From: Pseudomonas synxantha BG33R
GTDB taxonomy: Bacteria; Pseudomonadota; Gammaproteobacteria; Pseudomonadales; Pseudomonadaceae
Direction: 5' to 3'
Assembly (NCBI RefSeq): GCF_000263715.2
Contig: NZ_CM001514.1
Location: forward strand, 854,936 to 918,935
DNA: 64,000 nt
Positions 8,172 to 17,280 of the stretch are shown here, piece by piece. Both the position numbers and the translations under genes were made by a program. Each line of letters opens with the position of its first letter. Position 1 is the first letter of the stretch. Below the pieces are notes generated by a model, which saw nothing but the letters and a program-made list of their open reading frames with translations, was not told where the DNA came from and did not search any database.

Positions 8172-8200
8172 GGAACCATATGGGTAGGCTTTGCCACACA
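8172..8200 (+). promoter_or_regulatory. Hrp box (RspL-dependent promoter) of the rspJ operon
   Basis: GGAACC, then 16 bases, then CCACACA is an exact match to the HrpL consensus GGAACC-N15/16-CCACNNA. It ends 30 bp before the rspJ start codon. Confidence 0.93.
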
Positions 8201-8230
8201 GAGACACACTCTTCCTGAACTGGCCTGTCC

Positions 8231-9295
8231 ATGAAAGTCGAATCGCGCAACGATGTGCCAACGGTCCAACGCCTGGATCAACCTGTTATCAGCAATACTG
8301 CCGTGCCTGCGCCTGCGAAGGGTGTTGATGAACTGGCCCAACTGTTCACTCAGGAAGTAGAGCTCAATAAACTTCCGCTGGCCCAGCGGCAGATGGGCCC
8401 GCGCGTGCCTGCTGCGGAACAACTGGTGCAGCTTTATGACCAGTTGGGGCATCCGGCCCAGGCGAGCATGGCCTCGGTTTCTCGCCGCATCAGGATGCAG
8501 TTACTGCAAAACGCCAGCGTCGACAAATTGCTCGACCTCACAGGCGGCGACCCGGCGCGTGCGTTCGTGGTCCTCAAGCACGTGGCAAGCCAGGCGGACA
8601 CTGAGCTGCGTAAATCCGAGGCTGCCTTGGCCCGCGCAGCCATTGCCAAATTCGAGGCGCGTTTCAAAGGAGAAATCCAGGCTGGCCTGAACATTGCCGT
8701 CGCTTTGCAAGCAACCGGCGCAGACCCGCAGGAACGCCAGGCGCTCCGCGCGCTCTACTATGCCAGCGTGGTCACGCGCCAATCGCTGGCGACCATGATG
8801 CAAGCCCTGCTGGGCGTATACGGCGGCGAGCGCTTCTATGAAGGGCTCAATGTGATGCGTAAAGCCTTGGCAGACGATATCGCGGCCCGGGTGTCATCGA
8901 TGCCCACCCCACTGTTGCGTTCTTTGCTGCTGGGCCTGCGAAGTTGTGGGCAGTTGGGCACCGTATTGGCCGATTGCCTGGCGTTCAACCTGCGACTGGG
9001 CATTGATCAGGACGCCGTTTCCCTGCTGCAGCGCCTGCTTGGATACGCCGACAGCGGCGTTGCCGCCGAGGAAATCCTGCGGTTGGGGAATGAGATGGGG
9101 AGTGGTTCGCCCTCCAGGCAACTGGCCGCTCTCAACGCGCTTTACCCTCTTATCCGGCAGTTGCCGTTGGCCTTATGGTCTGACAGTAGAGTCCGTGAGG
9201 AAACCTTGTTCAGGTTTGTAGCGGTGATGGACGAGCTGAACCGGATCGACGGTGGTACCCAGCGTTTTCCTGAGTTGGCCGGGGTTATGACGTGA
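8231..9295 (+). CDS. rspJ: RspJ, HrpJ/YopN-family secretion gatekeeper
   Basis: A 354-residue HrpJ/YopN/InvE-family protein. In P. syringae HrpJ controls the order of secretion and the export of translocator-type proteins. The N-terminal third is polar and likely unstructured. The central part has the alpha-helical repeats typical of the family (RRIRMQLLQNASVDKLLDL, GGDPARAFVVLKHV). No signal peptide or membrane segment is seen. It is the first gene of the plus-strand operon, 30 bp after a perfect Hrp box, and its stop overlaps the GTG start of rscV. Confidence 0.85.
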   Translation: MKVESRNDVPTVQRLDQPVISNTAVPAPAKGVDELAQLFTQEVELNKLPLAQRQMGPRVPAAEQLVQLYDQLGHPAQASMASVSRRIRMQLLQNASVDKLLDLTGGDPARAFVVLKHVASQADTELRKSEAALARAAIAKFEARFKGEIQAGLNIAVALQATGADPQERQALRALYYASVVTRQSLATMMQALLGVYGGERFYEGLNVMRKALADDIAARVSSMPTPLLRSLLLGLRSCGQLGTVLADCLAFNLRLGIDQDAVSLLQRLLGYADSGVAAEEILRLGNEMGSGSPSRQLAALNALYPLIRQLPLALWSDSRVREETLFRFVAVMDELNRIDGGTQRFPELAGVMT

Positions 9296-11385
9296 CCCTG
9301 CTGTCGACCATCAACGGCTTGCTGCTCAAAGTGGCACAGCGCGCAGAAGTGCTGGGCGCCGTGGTGGTCATGGCCATTGTTTTTATCTTTATCGTGCCAC
9401 TGCCGACCTGGCTGGTAGATATTCTGATTGCGCTCAATATCTGCATATCTTGCCTGTTGATCGTACTGGCGCTTTATCTACCAGGCCCTCTGGCGTTCTC
9501 ATCGTTCCCATCGATCCTGTTGCTGACCACCATGTTTCGTTTGGCGCTGTCGATTGCGACCACGCGCTTGATCCTGCTGGAACAGGATGCCGGTGACATC
9601 GTCGAGGCCTTCGGCAATTTCGTGGTGGGGGGAAACCTGGCGGTAGGGATGGTGATCTTTCTGATCCTGACCCTGGTCAACTTCCTGGTGATCACCAAAG
9701 GCTCGGAGCGGGTCGCCGAGGTGGCGGCGCGGTTCAGCCTGGATGCGATGCCGGGCAAACAGATGTCTATCGATAGCGATCTGCGTGCAGGGCTGATTGA
9801 CGGCATGCAGGCGAGGGACAAGCGTGAGCAGTTGTCGCGTGAGAGCCAGCTGTTTGGGGCCATGGATGGGGCGATGAAGTTCGTCAAGGGCGACGCTATC
9901 GCCGGCTTGATCATCGTCGTGGTCAACCTGTTGGGCGGCTTCTCCACAGGAATGTTCCAGCACGGCTTGAGCGCAGGCGATTCGATGGCGTTGTATTCGG
10001 TACTGACGATCGGCGATGGCCTGATTGCACAGATTCCGGCGCTGCTGATCTCTTTGACTGCGGGCATGATCATCACCCGTGTTGCGCCGGATGGACGCAA
10101 AGGCGTCAGTAACATGGGCGTCGAAATTGCCCGGCAAATGACCAGCGAGCCCAAGAGTTGGATAATTGCCTCGGTGGGAATGCTTGCGTTTGCCGCGGTC
10201 CCAGGTATGCCTACCCTGGTATTTATCCTGATCGCGCTGATCACCGGCAGCGTGGGTTACTACCTGGTGCGCCAGCGTCAACACCAGTCAGGGCCTTCCA
10301 ACGAGGCCGCCGAAGTCGTTCGCCCTGAAGAGAACGGTAAAGAGGACTTGCGCGGCTTTGACCCGTCGCGCCCTTACCTGTTGCAGTTTTCCCCTGTTCT
10401 GCGTGGCACGCCTGAAGTGACGAATCTGATTCACGGGATTCGCCAGGCGCGAAATTCGCTGGTCGCCAATATTGGCCTGACATTGCCGCCGTTCGAAGTC
10501 GAGCTCGATGACTCCCTGGCCCCTGATGAGATGCGCTTTTGTGTGCATGAAGTCCCCATGGTCAGGGCGTCAGTGGTCAATCATGTGGCCGTTGAGCGCA
10601 TGGCGTTTGAGGTTGAGCCAGAGCACGCCATCGCCGGGTTGGCTGAGCGCGATGAACAGGATTGGCTCTGGTTGGCCCCTGACGATACGCTGCTTGATGA
10701 TCCGCAACTGGAGCGCTTCACCGCCACGAGCCTGATCCTGGAGCGTATGAGGAAGGCGATGATGCTCAGCGGGCCACAGTTCCTGGGGATTCAGGAGAGC
10801 AAGTCGATCCTGAGTTGGCTTGAGCATAATCAGCCGGAACTGGTGCAGGAACTGCAGCGCATCATGCCGCTGTCGCGTTTTTCTGCGGTGTTGCAGCGCC
10901 TGGCCAGTGAAGGTGTCCCGCTGCGGGCGGTGCGGCTGATTGTCGAATCGCTGATCGAGTACGGACAGCATGAGCGTGAGCCGGAAGCCCTGGCCGACTA
11001 TGCACGCATTGCTCTCAAGGCGCAGATCTATCACCAGTACAGCGAAGCCGACGGCCTGCACGCCTGGCTGTTGTCTGCGCAAAGCGAAAACATCCTGCGC
11101 GAAGCCCTGCGCCAGACCCAGACCGGGGTGTTCTTTGCGTTGGACCAGGATCACAGCGCGGCGTTTATCAACCTGCTCAATCAGGCCTTTACCTTGAGGG
11201 CCAAGAGCAAGAGCGTGATGTTGGTGGCGCAGGACTTGCGCAGCCCCTTGCGGACTTTATTGCTCGAAGAGTTCAACCATGTACCGGTGCTGTCTTTCGC
11301 TGAGTTGGGGAGCACATCCAAGGTCAAGGTGTTGGGGCGCATTGACCTCGGTCAGGAAGCATTGATGCGTGGCGCAGCGGCATGA
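9292..11385 (+). CDS. rscV: RscV (HrcV/SctV), export gate inner-membrane protein
   Basis: A 697-residue member of the FHIPEP/LcrD family, the nonameric export gate of the T3SS. The N-terminal half has about eight membrane segments (from LGAVVVMAIVFIFIV to PGMPTLVFILIALI) with the family signature GSERVAEVAARFSLDAMPGKQMSID. The C-terminal half (from about residue 350) is the cytoplasmic ring-forming domain. The length is close to that of HrcV of P. syringae. GTG is the start, overlapping the rspJ stop (GTGA), which implies translational coupling. No truncation is visible. Confidence 0.96.
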   Translation: MTLLSTINGLLLKVAQRAEVLGAVVVMAIVFIFIVPLPTWLVDILIALNICISCLLIVLALYLPGPLAFSSFPSILLLTTMFRLALSIATTRLILLEQDAGDIVEAFGNFVVGGNLAVGMVIFLILTLVNFLVITKGSERVAEVAARFSLDAMPGKQMSIDSDLRAGLIDGMQARDKREQLSRESQLFGAMDGAMKFVKGDAIAGLIIVVVNLLGGFSTGMFQHGLSAGDSMALYSVLTIGDGLIAQIPALLISLTAGMIITRVAPDGRKGVSNMGVEIARQMTSEPKSWIIASVGMLAFAAVPGMPTLVFILIALITGSVGYYLVRQRQHQSGPSNEAAEVVRPEENGKEDLRGFDPSRPYLLQFSPVLRGTPEVTNLIHGIRQARNSLVANIGLTLPPFEVELDDSLAPDEMRFCVHEVPMVRASVVNHVAVERMAFEVEPEHAIAGLAERDEQDWLWLAPDDTLLDDPQLERFTATSLILERMRKAMMLSGPQFLGIQESKSILSWLEHNQPELVQELQRIMPLSRFSAVLQRLASEGVPLRAVRLIVESLIEYGQHEREPEALADYARIALKAQIYHQYSEADGLHAWLLSAQSENILREALRQTQTGVFFALDQDHSAAFINLLNQAFTLRAKSKSVMLVAQDLRSPLRTLLLEEFNHVPVLSFAELGSTSKVKVLGRIDLGQEALMRGAAA

Positions 11386-11419
11386 TTTCGCAGCCATGGA
11401 CAGTACGAAGGAGGGCTCG

Positions 11420-12328
11420 ATGATGTATGAGTTACGCGTGCTTGATGGGCTGCGCCAGGGCGCTGCGTTGCCGTTGTTCGGCGAGCGATGGAGCATCGGT
11501 GCCCAGCCGGACGCTGACCTGGTGCTGAGCGATCCTGGGGTCGCCGAGCATCATGCCCTGCTGCAGTTTTGCGACGCTAACTGGTCGGTGCAGGCCCAGG
11601 CGCAGCTGGTGTACGGGGCTGATGGCCAGGCCTTGGCGCAGATCCCGAGCCTGGCGTTGAACGCGCCCTTTCTGGTGGGCAGCGTGAGATTGTGCGTCGC
11701 CTTGGCAGATCATCCATGGCCTGGGCCTGAACCTGAGGCCCCGGTATCTGCAGCATTGCCATCACCGGAACAACCTGTGCAGACACTGCCGTTATCGTCC
11801 ATCTCACCCTCGCAGCAAAAGCGGTTGATCAGCCTGATGCTGGTGGTGGCGGTAGTCATCGCAGTGGTGGGCATGGTTTCAACCGGGGAACATGACGCGC
11901 AGGCTTCGCTGATGCCATCGGTGATTGGCAAACAAGAGTTGGCTTCACCGTTTGATGTGCGTCAGCAGTTGTTGAAAATGCTCGGCGAGCGTGAGCTGAG
12001 CCAACGGATCGACTTGCAAGTCATCAACGGTCAAGTCGTGCTAAACGGCGATGTTTCCCAGGACGACGTGGAGCTGGTGTCGCGGATGCTCAGCCGCTTT
12101 GGTGAGCAATTCGACAGTATGGTGCCGGTGATCAGTCGTGTACGTGTGCGAGATGACGCCTTGCCGTTCAGGATCGTGCAAATAGTCGGCGGACCTAACG
12201 GCCATGTGGTTCTGGAAGAGGGTAGCCGGCTCTTTTTGGGGGATCAGGTGGACGGCTTGCGCCTGGTGCTGATCGACAACAGCAAAGTGGTTTTTGATGG
12301 CGCACAGCGTTACGAGGTGCACTGGTGA
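11420..12328 (+). CDS. rspQ: RspQ (HrpQ/SctD-like) inner-membrane ring protein
   Basis: A 302-residue protein with an N-terminal cytoplasmic FHA-like domain (about 1-98; ERWSIGAQPDADLVLSDPG), a proline-rich linker, one membrane segment (about 136-153; LISLMLVVAVVIAVVGMV) and a periplasmic C-terminal domain. This is the layout of YscD/HrpQ outer inner-membrane-ring subunits. The first ATG of the ATGATG pair at 11420 is chosen because AAGGAGGG lies just upstream; an in-frame start at 11369 would lack one. The gene follows rscV by 34 bp and its stop overlaps the rscN GTG start. Confidence 0.88.
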   Translation: MMYELRVLDGLRQGAALPLFGERWSIGAQPDADLVLSDPGVAEHHALLQFCDANWSVQAQAQLVYGADGQALAQIPSLALNAPFLVGSVRLCVALADHPWPGPEPEAPVSAALPSPEQPVQTLPLSSISPSQQKRLISLMLVVAVVIAVVGMVSTGEHDAQASLMPSVIGKQELASPFDVRQQLLKMLGERELSQRIDLQVINGQVVLNGDVSQDDVELVSRMLSRFGEQFDSMVPVISRVRVRDDALPFRIVQIVGGPNGHVVLEEGSRLFLGDQVDGLRLVLIDNSKVVFDGAQRYEVHW

Positions 12329-13683
12329 GTACCTCCGAGCAAGCGCGTCTGGACGCCTGGCAGCAACGCCAGGCCCAGGCGCTTGGCAGCTTTGCGCCGG
12401 TGTCCATGCGCGGGCGAATCCAGCGCGTCAACGGTATGCTGCTGCAGTGCCGGCTGCCTCAGGCGCGTATCGGTGACTTGTGCCAGGTGGAAAAAGGTCC
12501 GGGTGACTGCATGCTCGCTGAAATCATCGGTTTTGATCAGCAGGATGCGGTGCTCAGTGCCCTTGGGAACCTGGAAGGCGTGCGCGTGGGGGCGCCGGTC
12601 GAGCGCCTGGGCGTGTCGCATAGGGTGCAAGTCAGCGAGGCGCTCCTGGGCCAGGTTCTGGATGGTTTCGGAAGGCCGATTACGGGCCAGGGTGCCAGCG
12701 CATTTGTCGAATCCGAACTGCCGGATACCAGCCCGGTGTTATGTGAAGCGCCCTTGCCCACCGAGCGGCCGCGTATCAACCGTGCGCTGGCCACCGGGGT
12801 GCGGTCCATCGATGGATTGATGACGCTCGGTGAAGGCCAGCGTGTCGGTCTGTTCGCCGGGGCCGGTTGTGGCAAAACCACCTTGTTGGCCGAGATCGCC
12901 CGTAACGTCGAATGCGATGTCATCGTGTTCGGCTTGATCGGCGAGCGGGGGCGCGAGCTGCGTGAGTTTCTCGACCATGAGCTCGATGAGCAACTGCGCT
13001 CCAAAGCGGTACTGGTGTGTGCCACGTCTGATCGCTCCAGCATGGAGCGTGCCCGCGCCGCTTTTACCGCCACGGCACTGGCTGAAGGTTTTCGGCGCAA
13101 GGGCCAGCGGGTGTTGCTGCTGATTGATTCCCTGACCCGTTTCGCCAGGGCCCAGCGTGAAATCGGCCTGGCTGCCGGCGAACCCCTGGGGCGCGGAGGC
13201 CTGCCGCCTTCGGTGTACAGCTTGCTCCCGCGCTTGGTGGAGCGCGCCGGGTTGACCCGTGACGGCGTGATCACAGCGATCTACACAGTGCTGATTGAGC
13301 AGGACTCCATGAACGACCCGGTGGCCGATGAAGTACGTTCATTGCTCGACGGCCACATCGTGCTGTCGCGCAAATTGGCTGAGCGTGGGCACTATCCGGC
13401 GGTGGATGTGTTGGCGAGCCTTTCACGAATATTGAGCAACGTTGCGGCGCCAGAGGATATTCAGGCGGGCACGGCGTTGCGACGGTTGTTATCGGCGTAC
13501 CAGCAGATCGAGTTGATGCTCAAGCTGGGCGAGTACCAGCCTGGCAGCGATGCGTTGACGGACCTGGCCGTGAACAGTCGCCAGGCGGTGGACGGTTTCC
13601 TGCGCCAGGATTTGCGTGAGCCGACACCGATGGCCGTCACGCTGGAGCAACTCAAGGAGCTGACGACCTATGTCCCCTTCTGA
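12325..13683 (+). CDS. rscN: RscN (HrcN/SctN), T3SS ATPase
   Basis: A 452-residue F1-beta/FliI-type ATPase that unfolds and releases substrates from chaperones at the export gate. Walker A GAGCGKTT lies at residues 179-186 and Walker B LLLIDSLTRFARAQRE at about 268-283. The GERGREL and GGLPPSVYSLLPRLVERAG motifs are typical of T3SS and flagellar ATPases. GTG is the start, overlapping the stop of rspQ. The C-terminus overlaps rspO by 14 bp. Confidence 0.96.
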   Translation: MSTSEQARLDAWQQRQAQALGSFAPVSMRGRIQRVNGMLLQCRLPQARIGDLCQVEKGPGDCMLAEIIGFDQQDAVLSALGNLEGVRVGAPVERLGVSHRVQVSEALLGQVLDGFGRPITGQGASAFVESELPDTSPVLCEAPLPTERPRINRALATGVRSIDGLMTLGEGQRVGLFAGAGCGKTTLLAEIARNVECDVIVFGLIGERGRELREFLDHELDEQLRSKAVLVCATSDRSSMERARAAFTATALAEGFRRKGQRVLLLIDSLTRFARAQREIGLAAGEPLGRGGLPPSVYSLLPRLVERAGLTRDGVITAIYTVLIEQDSMNDPVADEVRSLLDGHIVLSRKLAERGHYPAVDVLASLSRILSNVAAPEDIQAGTALRRLLSAYQQIELMLKLGEYQPGSDALTDLAVNSRQAVDGFLRQDLREPTPMAVTLEQLKELTTYVPF

Positions 13684-14098
13684 TGTGCTGCACGATGAAG
13701 TGCAGATGCTGCGTTGCCTGCGCAGGCACAGGGCCGATCGTGCCGAACGTGCCCTGCGTGAGGCCAAGCGTGCGCAGCAGGCCCTGCTCGCGCATATCCA
13801 GCAGGCCCAGGATGCACTTGAACACGCTCGGCAGGAGCAAGCCCGGCAAAGTGCTGAGTTGCTCAGTCAGCACCAGGGCCAGCTCTTGACCTTGGCGGGC
13901 CTGAAATCCTGGAACGCACAGGAGCGCTCCTTATCCGCCAGTACCCAGCGCGAAGAGGGGCAGCTTGAGGCGCTGCGCAACCAACGGCAAGAAAAGGAAC
14001 ACCACGTTGGCAGTGCCCAGAGGCAAGCCACCGAATGCCTGCGACAGGTGGAAAAGTTACAGGAGCTATCACTTTTGCTTGCACAGGAGCCGACATGA
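13670..14098 (+). CDS. rspO: RspO (HrpO/YscO-like) ATPase stalk protein
   Basis: A 142-residue, strongly charged and almost entirely alpha-helical protein with heptad-like coiled coil (RHRADRAERALREAKRAQQ onward, then EGQLEALRNQRQEKEHHV). This fits the YscO/FliJ/HrpO stalk that connects the ATPase with the export gate. Sequence identity in this family is always low, so the assignment rests on size, composition and position between rscN and rspP. It overlaps both neighbours. Confidence 0.82.
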   Translation: MSPSDVLHDEVQMLRCLRRHRADRAERALREAKRAQQALLAHIQQAQDALEHARQEQARQSAELLSQHQGQLLTLAGLKSWNAQERSLSASTQREEGQLEALRNQRQEKEHHVGSAQRQATECLRQVEKLQELSLLLAQEPT

Positions 14099-14550
14099 CC
14101 CAGGTTGCGAATAAACCCACTGAACGCCCCCCCCTGCGTGAGCGCGAAGAGCGTGAGTCAGGAGCGGCGGGCGTGGTTGCGTGGGAACAAGGGCGACTGT
14201 TTGCGCGTTTGTTTGCGGGTGATGGGGAGGGCGCCGGGACGAGCGCCTCCTTGTCGCGAAAAAAATCTGCGGCCGGTATTGCCATGATCGAGGCGCTGGC
14301 CGAACAACTGACGCCTCGTGTGTTGGCCGGTTCGCAGTGGCCGTTGCAGGCAGTGTTGTACTTGCCACGCCTGGGGCGGATCAACGCCAGCGTGCGCCGA
14401 GAGCAGAGCGGCTGGGCCATTGGACTGGAAGCGGAACACGACGCCACGGCCCGCTGGCTCAGCGGCGTACGGCAACAGTGTGAGGACCGTTTTACGCAAG
14501 CGCTGGGGCTGCCGGTCAGCCTTCTTTTGCCAAGCGTCGGCAACCCATGA
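14095..14550 (+). CDS. rspP: RspP (HrpP/YscP-like) substrate-switch protein
   Basis: A 151-residue protein in the hrpP position. The N-terminus is disordered and charged (PTERPPLREREERESG) and the C-terminal half is compact (LTPRVLAGSQWPLQAVLYLP, RINASVRREQSGWAIGLEAE), the expected layout of a T3S4-type substrate-specificity switch protein. ATG at 14095 overlaps the rspO stop (ATGA) and has CAGGAG upstream; a longer frame opening at 14035 lies wholly inside rspO and is less likely. It overlaps rscQ by 4 bp. The call rests mostly on gene order. Confidence 0.78.
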   Translation: MTQVANKPTERPPLREREERESGAAGVVAWEQGRLFARLFAGDGEGAGTSASLSRKKSAAGIAMIEALAEQLTPRVLAGSQWPLQAVLYLPRLGRINASVRREQSGWAIGLEAEHDATARWLSGVRQQCEDRFTQALGLPVSLLLPSVGNP

Positions 14551-15560
14551 TCGTACCGCTACTGACATTACCTTCGATCCAGAGTGACGGGGTTACCGCA
14601 CGCCGCCAGCTGGGTCGCGGCCTGTACCTGCCGTTCCATGTTGCGGGTCAGGCCGGTGAGTTGCGGCTTGAGCCTGGGCGTGCGCCTGTTGGCGGTGACG
14701 TGGTGTGCTTCGACACGCAGTGCGGTGTGCTGGCGCTCGCCAAGGCGGGGCCGTTGCTTAGCCTGCTGGGCGAATGTCCGGTGACCCTTGCAGGGGTCGA
14801 CAACGAACCGGATTCCTGGTTCTGGACGTTGTTTCAGTATTACCTGAGCCCCGAAGTGCGAGCGCTGTTGGGTTATGTGCGATTGCTACACACCGGGCGA
14901 CCAAAGGGCTTTGGCTGTCGCCTCACCGTGACCCTGGGGGCATCGTGGGTTGAGGGTTATGTGTGGTTGAGCAGCGAAAGCTTTTTGGCTTTGTACGAGG
15001 CGGGGGCCTGGCGGGCCACGGCTGCGCCGCTGCCGTTGTCGTTTCAACTGGCAATTGCCGTGACCCTTGGGCGGTTGCGGTTACCGATTGTACAGGCCGG
15101 CAGTCTGCGAGCCGGCGATGTGCTGCTGCTTGAACAGACCTTTTTCCAGGCCCGGGGCAGCGGTTATGTGTCGGTCGGCAGAGAGCGCCTGCATGGCGGC
15201 ATTGACGATGACACCGGGTGGTTACGTTTCACTCTTACTTCTATCGAGGACGTGTCTGTGGACGAAGATTTAGATGTACCTCATCACTCGGGGCATGAAG
15301 ACGATGAACCCGTAATGGACGTATTCGGCCCCGAGCCGTTCGATGAATTGAGCATGACGCTGAGCGTACGCTGCGGAACACTGAACCTGACCCTGGGGGA
15401 GTTGCGTAACCTCGTGCCCGGCTCGGTACTGGGCATTACCGGCTTTGCCCCAGGCATGGCGGGTCTGTTTTATGGCGATCGGCCCATCGGCCAGGGGCAG
15501 TTGGTGGAAGTTGACGGACGCCTGGGGTTGCAGTTGTCCCGAGTGGTGTTCGGTCGATGA
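14547..15560 (+). CDS. rscQ: RscQ (HrcQ/SctQ), unsplit C-ring protein
   Basis: A 337-residue sorting-platform/C-ring protein. The C-terminal SpoA/FliN-type domain (about 265-335; [55 protein letters not shown]) is clear. The N-terminal domain is divergent, as in HrcQA. P. syringae has two genes, hrcQA and hrcQB; here both halves are one frame joined by an acidic linker ([17 protein letters not shown]). An in-frame GTG at 15258 (codon 238) has CGAGGA 7 bases upstream, so a separate product of about 100 residues equivalent to HrcQB is possible. Confidence 0.92.
   Translation: MIVPLLTLPSIQSDGVTARRQLGRGLYLPFHVAGQAGELRLEPGRAPVGGDVVCFDTQCGVLALAKAGPLLSLLGECPVTLAGVDNEPDSWFWTLFQYYLSPEVRALLGYVRLLHTGRPKGFGCRLTVTLGASWVEGYVWLSSESFLALYEAGAWRATAAPLPLSFQLAIAVTLGRLRLPIVQAGSLRAGDVLLLEQTFFQARGSGYVSVGRERLHGGIDDDTGWLRFTLTSIEDVSVDEDLDVPHHSGHEDDEPVMDVFGPEPFDELSMTLSVRCGTLNLTLGELRNLVPGSVLGITGFAPGMAGLFYGDRPIGQGQLVEVDGRLGLQLSRVVFGR
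15245..15260 (+). promoter_or_regulatory. Candidate internal ribosome binding site and GTG start in rscQ
   Basis: CGAGGA followed 7 bases later by an in-frame GTG at codon 238, exactly at the acidic linker before the SpoA domain. It resembles the internal starts known in YscQ and Spa33 that yield a free C-terminal SctQ fragment. No direct proof is available from sequence. Confidence 0.45.
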
Positions 15561-16210
15561 TACTTCAAGGGCTGGACCCGATCGTCCTGGCGATATTTCT
15601 GGGCGCGCTGTCGTTGATGCCCATGCTGTTGGTGGTCTGCACAGCCTTCTTGAAAATCGTGATTGTGCTGATGATTACCCGCAATGCCATCGGCGTACAG
15701 CAGGTACCTCCGAGCATGGCCATCAACGGAATCGCTCTGGCGGCCACCTTGTTCATCATGGCGCCGGTGGGGTACGAAATCGCCGAGAATATCAAGGCGT
15801 CGCCTCTGGACATGAGCAACGTGCAAACGTTTCTGCATACCGGCAATGAGGCCATCAACCCCTTGCGTGCATTCATGCTGCGTAATGTGGACGCGGATGT
15901 GCTGACCCATCTACTGGACAATACCGCACGTCTGTGGCCTGCGAAAATGGCTCAGGAGGTACAGCGTGAGGATCTTATCCTGCTGATCCCGGCCTTTGTG
16001 CTTTCGCAATTGCAGGCGGGGTTCGAGATCGGGTTCTTGATCTATATCCCCTTCATCGTGATCGACCTTATTGTTTCCAACCTGTTGCTGGCGCTGGGTA
16101 TGCAGATGGTCTCGCCGATGACCATTTCCCTGCCGCTCAAGCTGCTGCTGTTCGTGCTGGTGTCTGGCTGGTCGCGGTTGCTCGACAGCCTGTTCCTTTC
16201 CTATCTCTGA
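15557..16210 (+). CDS. rscR: RscR (HrcR/SctR), export apparatus protein
   Basis: A 217-residue FliP/SctR-family membrane protein, the core of the helical export channel. The membrane segments [20 protein letters not shown] (signature, residues 20-39), [20 protein letters not shown] and [21 protein letters not shown] are intact. The length is normal. Its start overlaps the end of rscQ by 4 bp (ATGA). Confidence 0.96.
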   Translation: MILQGLDPIVLAIFLGALSLMPMLLVVCTAFLKIVIVLMITRNAIGVQQVPPSMAINGIALAATLFIMAPVGYEIAENIKASPLDMSNVQTFLHTGNEAINPLRAFMLRNVDADVLTHLLDNTARLWPAKMAQEVQREDLILLIPAFVLSQLQAGFEIGFLIYIPFIVIDLIVSNLLLALGMQMVSPMTISLPLKLLLFVLVSGWSRLLDSLFLSYL

Positions 16211-16217
16211 GTGGCGT

Positions 16218-16481
16218 ATGGAACCTATCGTGCTGTTCAAGCAGGGCATGTTGCTGGTGGTTGTACTGTCTGCACCGCCGCTGATCGTGGCGGTGGTGGT
16301 GGGGGTGCTGACCTCTTTGGTACAAGCGCTGATGCAGATCCAGGACCAGACATTACCCTTTGGTATCAAACTAGTGGCGGTGGGTATCACCCTGATCCTC
16401 ACGGGCCGCTGGATTGGCGTGGAGTTGATCCAGCTGATCAACCTGACGTTTGAAATGATCGGCCGTTCGGCCCTGAACTAA
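16218..16481 (+). CDS. rscS: RscS (HrcS/SctS), export apparatus protein
   Basis: An 87-residue FliQ/SctS-family protein with two membrane hairpin helices (GMLLVVVLSAPPLIVAVVVG and KLVAVGITLILTGRWIGVEL) and the connecting VQALMQIQDQTLPF loop typical of the family. It is full length. It begins 7 bp after rscR. Confidence 0.95.
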   Translation: MEPIVLFKQGMLLVVVLSAPPLIVAVVVGVLTSLVQALMQIQDQTLPFGIKLVAVGITLILTGRWIGVELIQLINLTFEMIGRSALN

Positions 16482-16491
16482 GGCGTTGCCT

Positions 16492-17280
16492 GTGCTGCTT
16501 TATCTTGAGTATCTCCCCAGCCTGTTGATCGGCATGGCGCGTATCTACCCCTGTGGCATCCTGGTGGCGGCGTTTTGTTTTCAACATGTGCGCGGCCTGC
16601 CCCGGCACACCATCGTGATGGTCATGGCGTTGTTGCCCGCTCCGGGTATTCATGCTGCTTTGGCGGGGCAGGACTATTCAGCATTGATGCTCGGTGCGCT
16701 GATGCTCAAGGAGGTAGCGTTGGGGTTGCTGCTGGGGGTGTTGTTGGCGATGCCGTTCTGGATGTTCGAGTCGGTGGGAGCGCTGCTGGACAACCAGCGT
16801 GGAGCCTTGGCCGGTGGCCAACTCAACCCGTCACTGGGGCCGGACGCGACGCCGATCGGGCACATGTTCAAGCAACTGGCGATTTACTTGCTGATGGCCA
16901 TCCTGGGGTTGGGCGCACTCACCCAGGTGATCTGGGACAGTTACCTGATCTGGCCACCCACCGTGTGGTTTCCGCTTCCAGCAGCTAATGCCATGAGCGT
17001 ATTTGTCGGGCTGCTCAGTGACACATTCATGCACATGATGCTTTATGCCGCGCCCTTTATTGCCGTGTTGTTGCTGTTGGAGTTCGGTATCGCGTTGCTG
17101 GGGGTCTACAGCCAGCAATTGCAAGTGAGTACCTTGGCGCCGCCGGTCAAATGCCTGGCGGGAATCGGTATTTTGTTGCTGTACTTCGCGCTGTTACAGG
17201 ATCTTATTGTCGGGCGTATGAGCCAGCTGGGTGACCTTAAGCACTACCTGGGGCTTTTGTTCAAGGTCTCGGCGCCGTGA
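16492..17280 (+). CDS. rscT: RscT (HrcT/SctT), export apparatus protein
   Basis: A 262-residue FliR/SctT-family protein with about six membrane segments, the family block EVALGLLLGVLLAMPFWMFE and the region VGALLDNQRGALAGGQLNPS. GTG at 16492 is taken as the start because the AAGG at the rscS stop lies 8 bases upstream; a TTG at 16486 in the same frame is too close to it. Its stop overlaps the GTG start of rscU. Confidence 0.94.
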   Translation: MLLYLEYLPSLLIGMARIYPCGILVAAFCFQHVRGLPRHTIVMVMALLPAPGIHAALAGQDYSALMLGALMLKEVALGLLLGVLLAMPFWMFESVGALLDNQRGALAGGQLNPSLGPDATPIGHMFKQLAIYLLMAILGLGALTQVIWDSYLIWPPTVWFPLPAANAMSVFVGLLSDTFMHMMLYAAPFIAVLLLLEFGIALLGVYSQQLQVSTLAPPVKCLAGIGILLLYFALLQDLIVGRMSQLGDLKHYLGLLFKVSAP

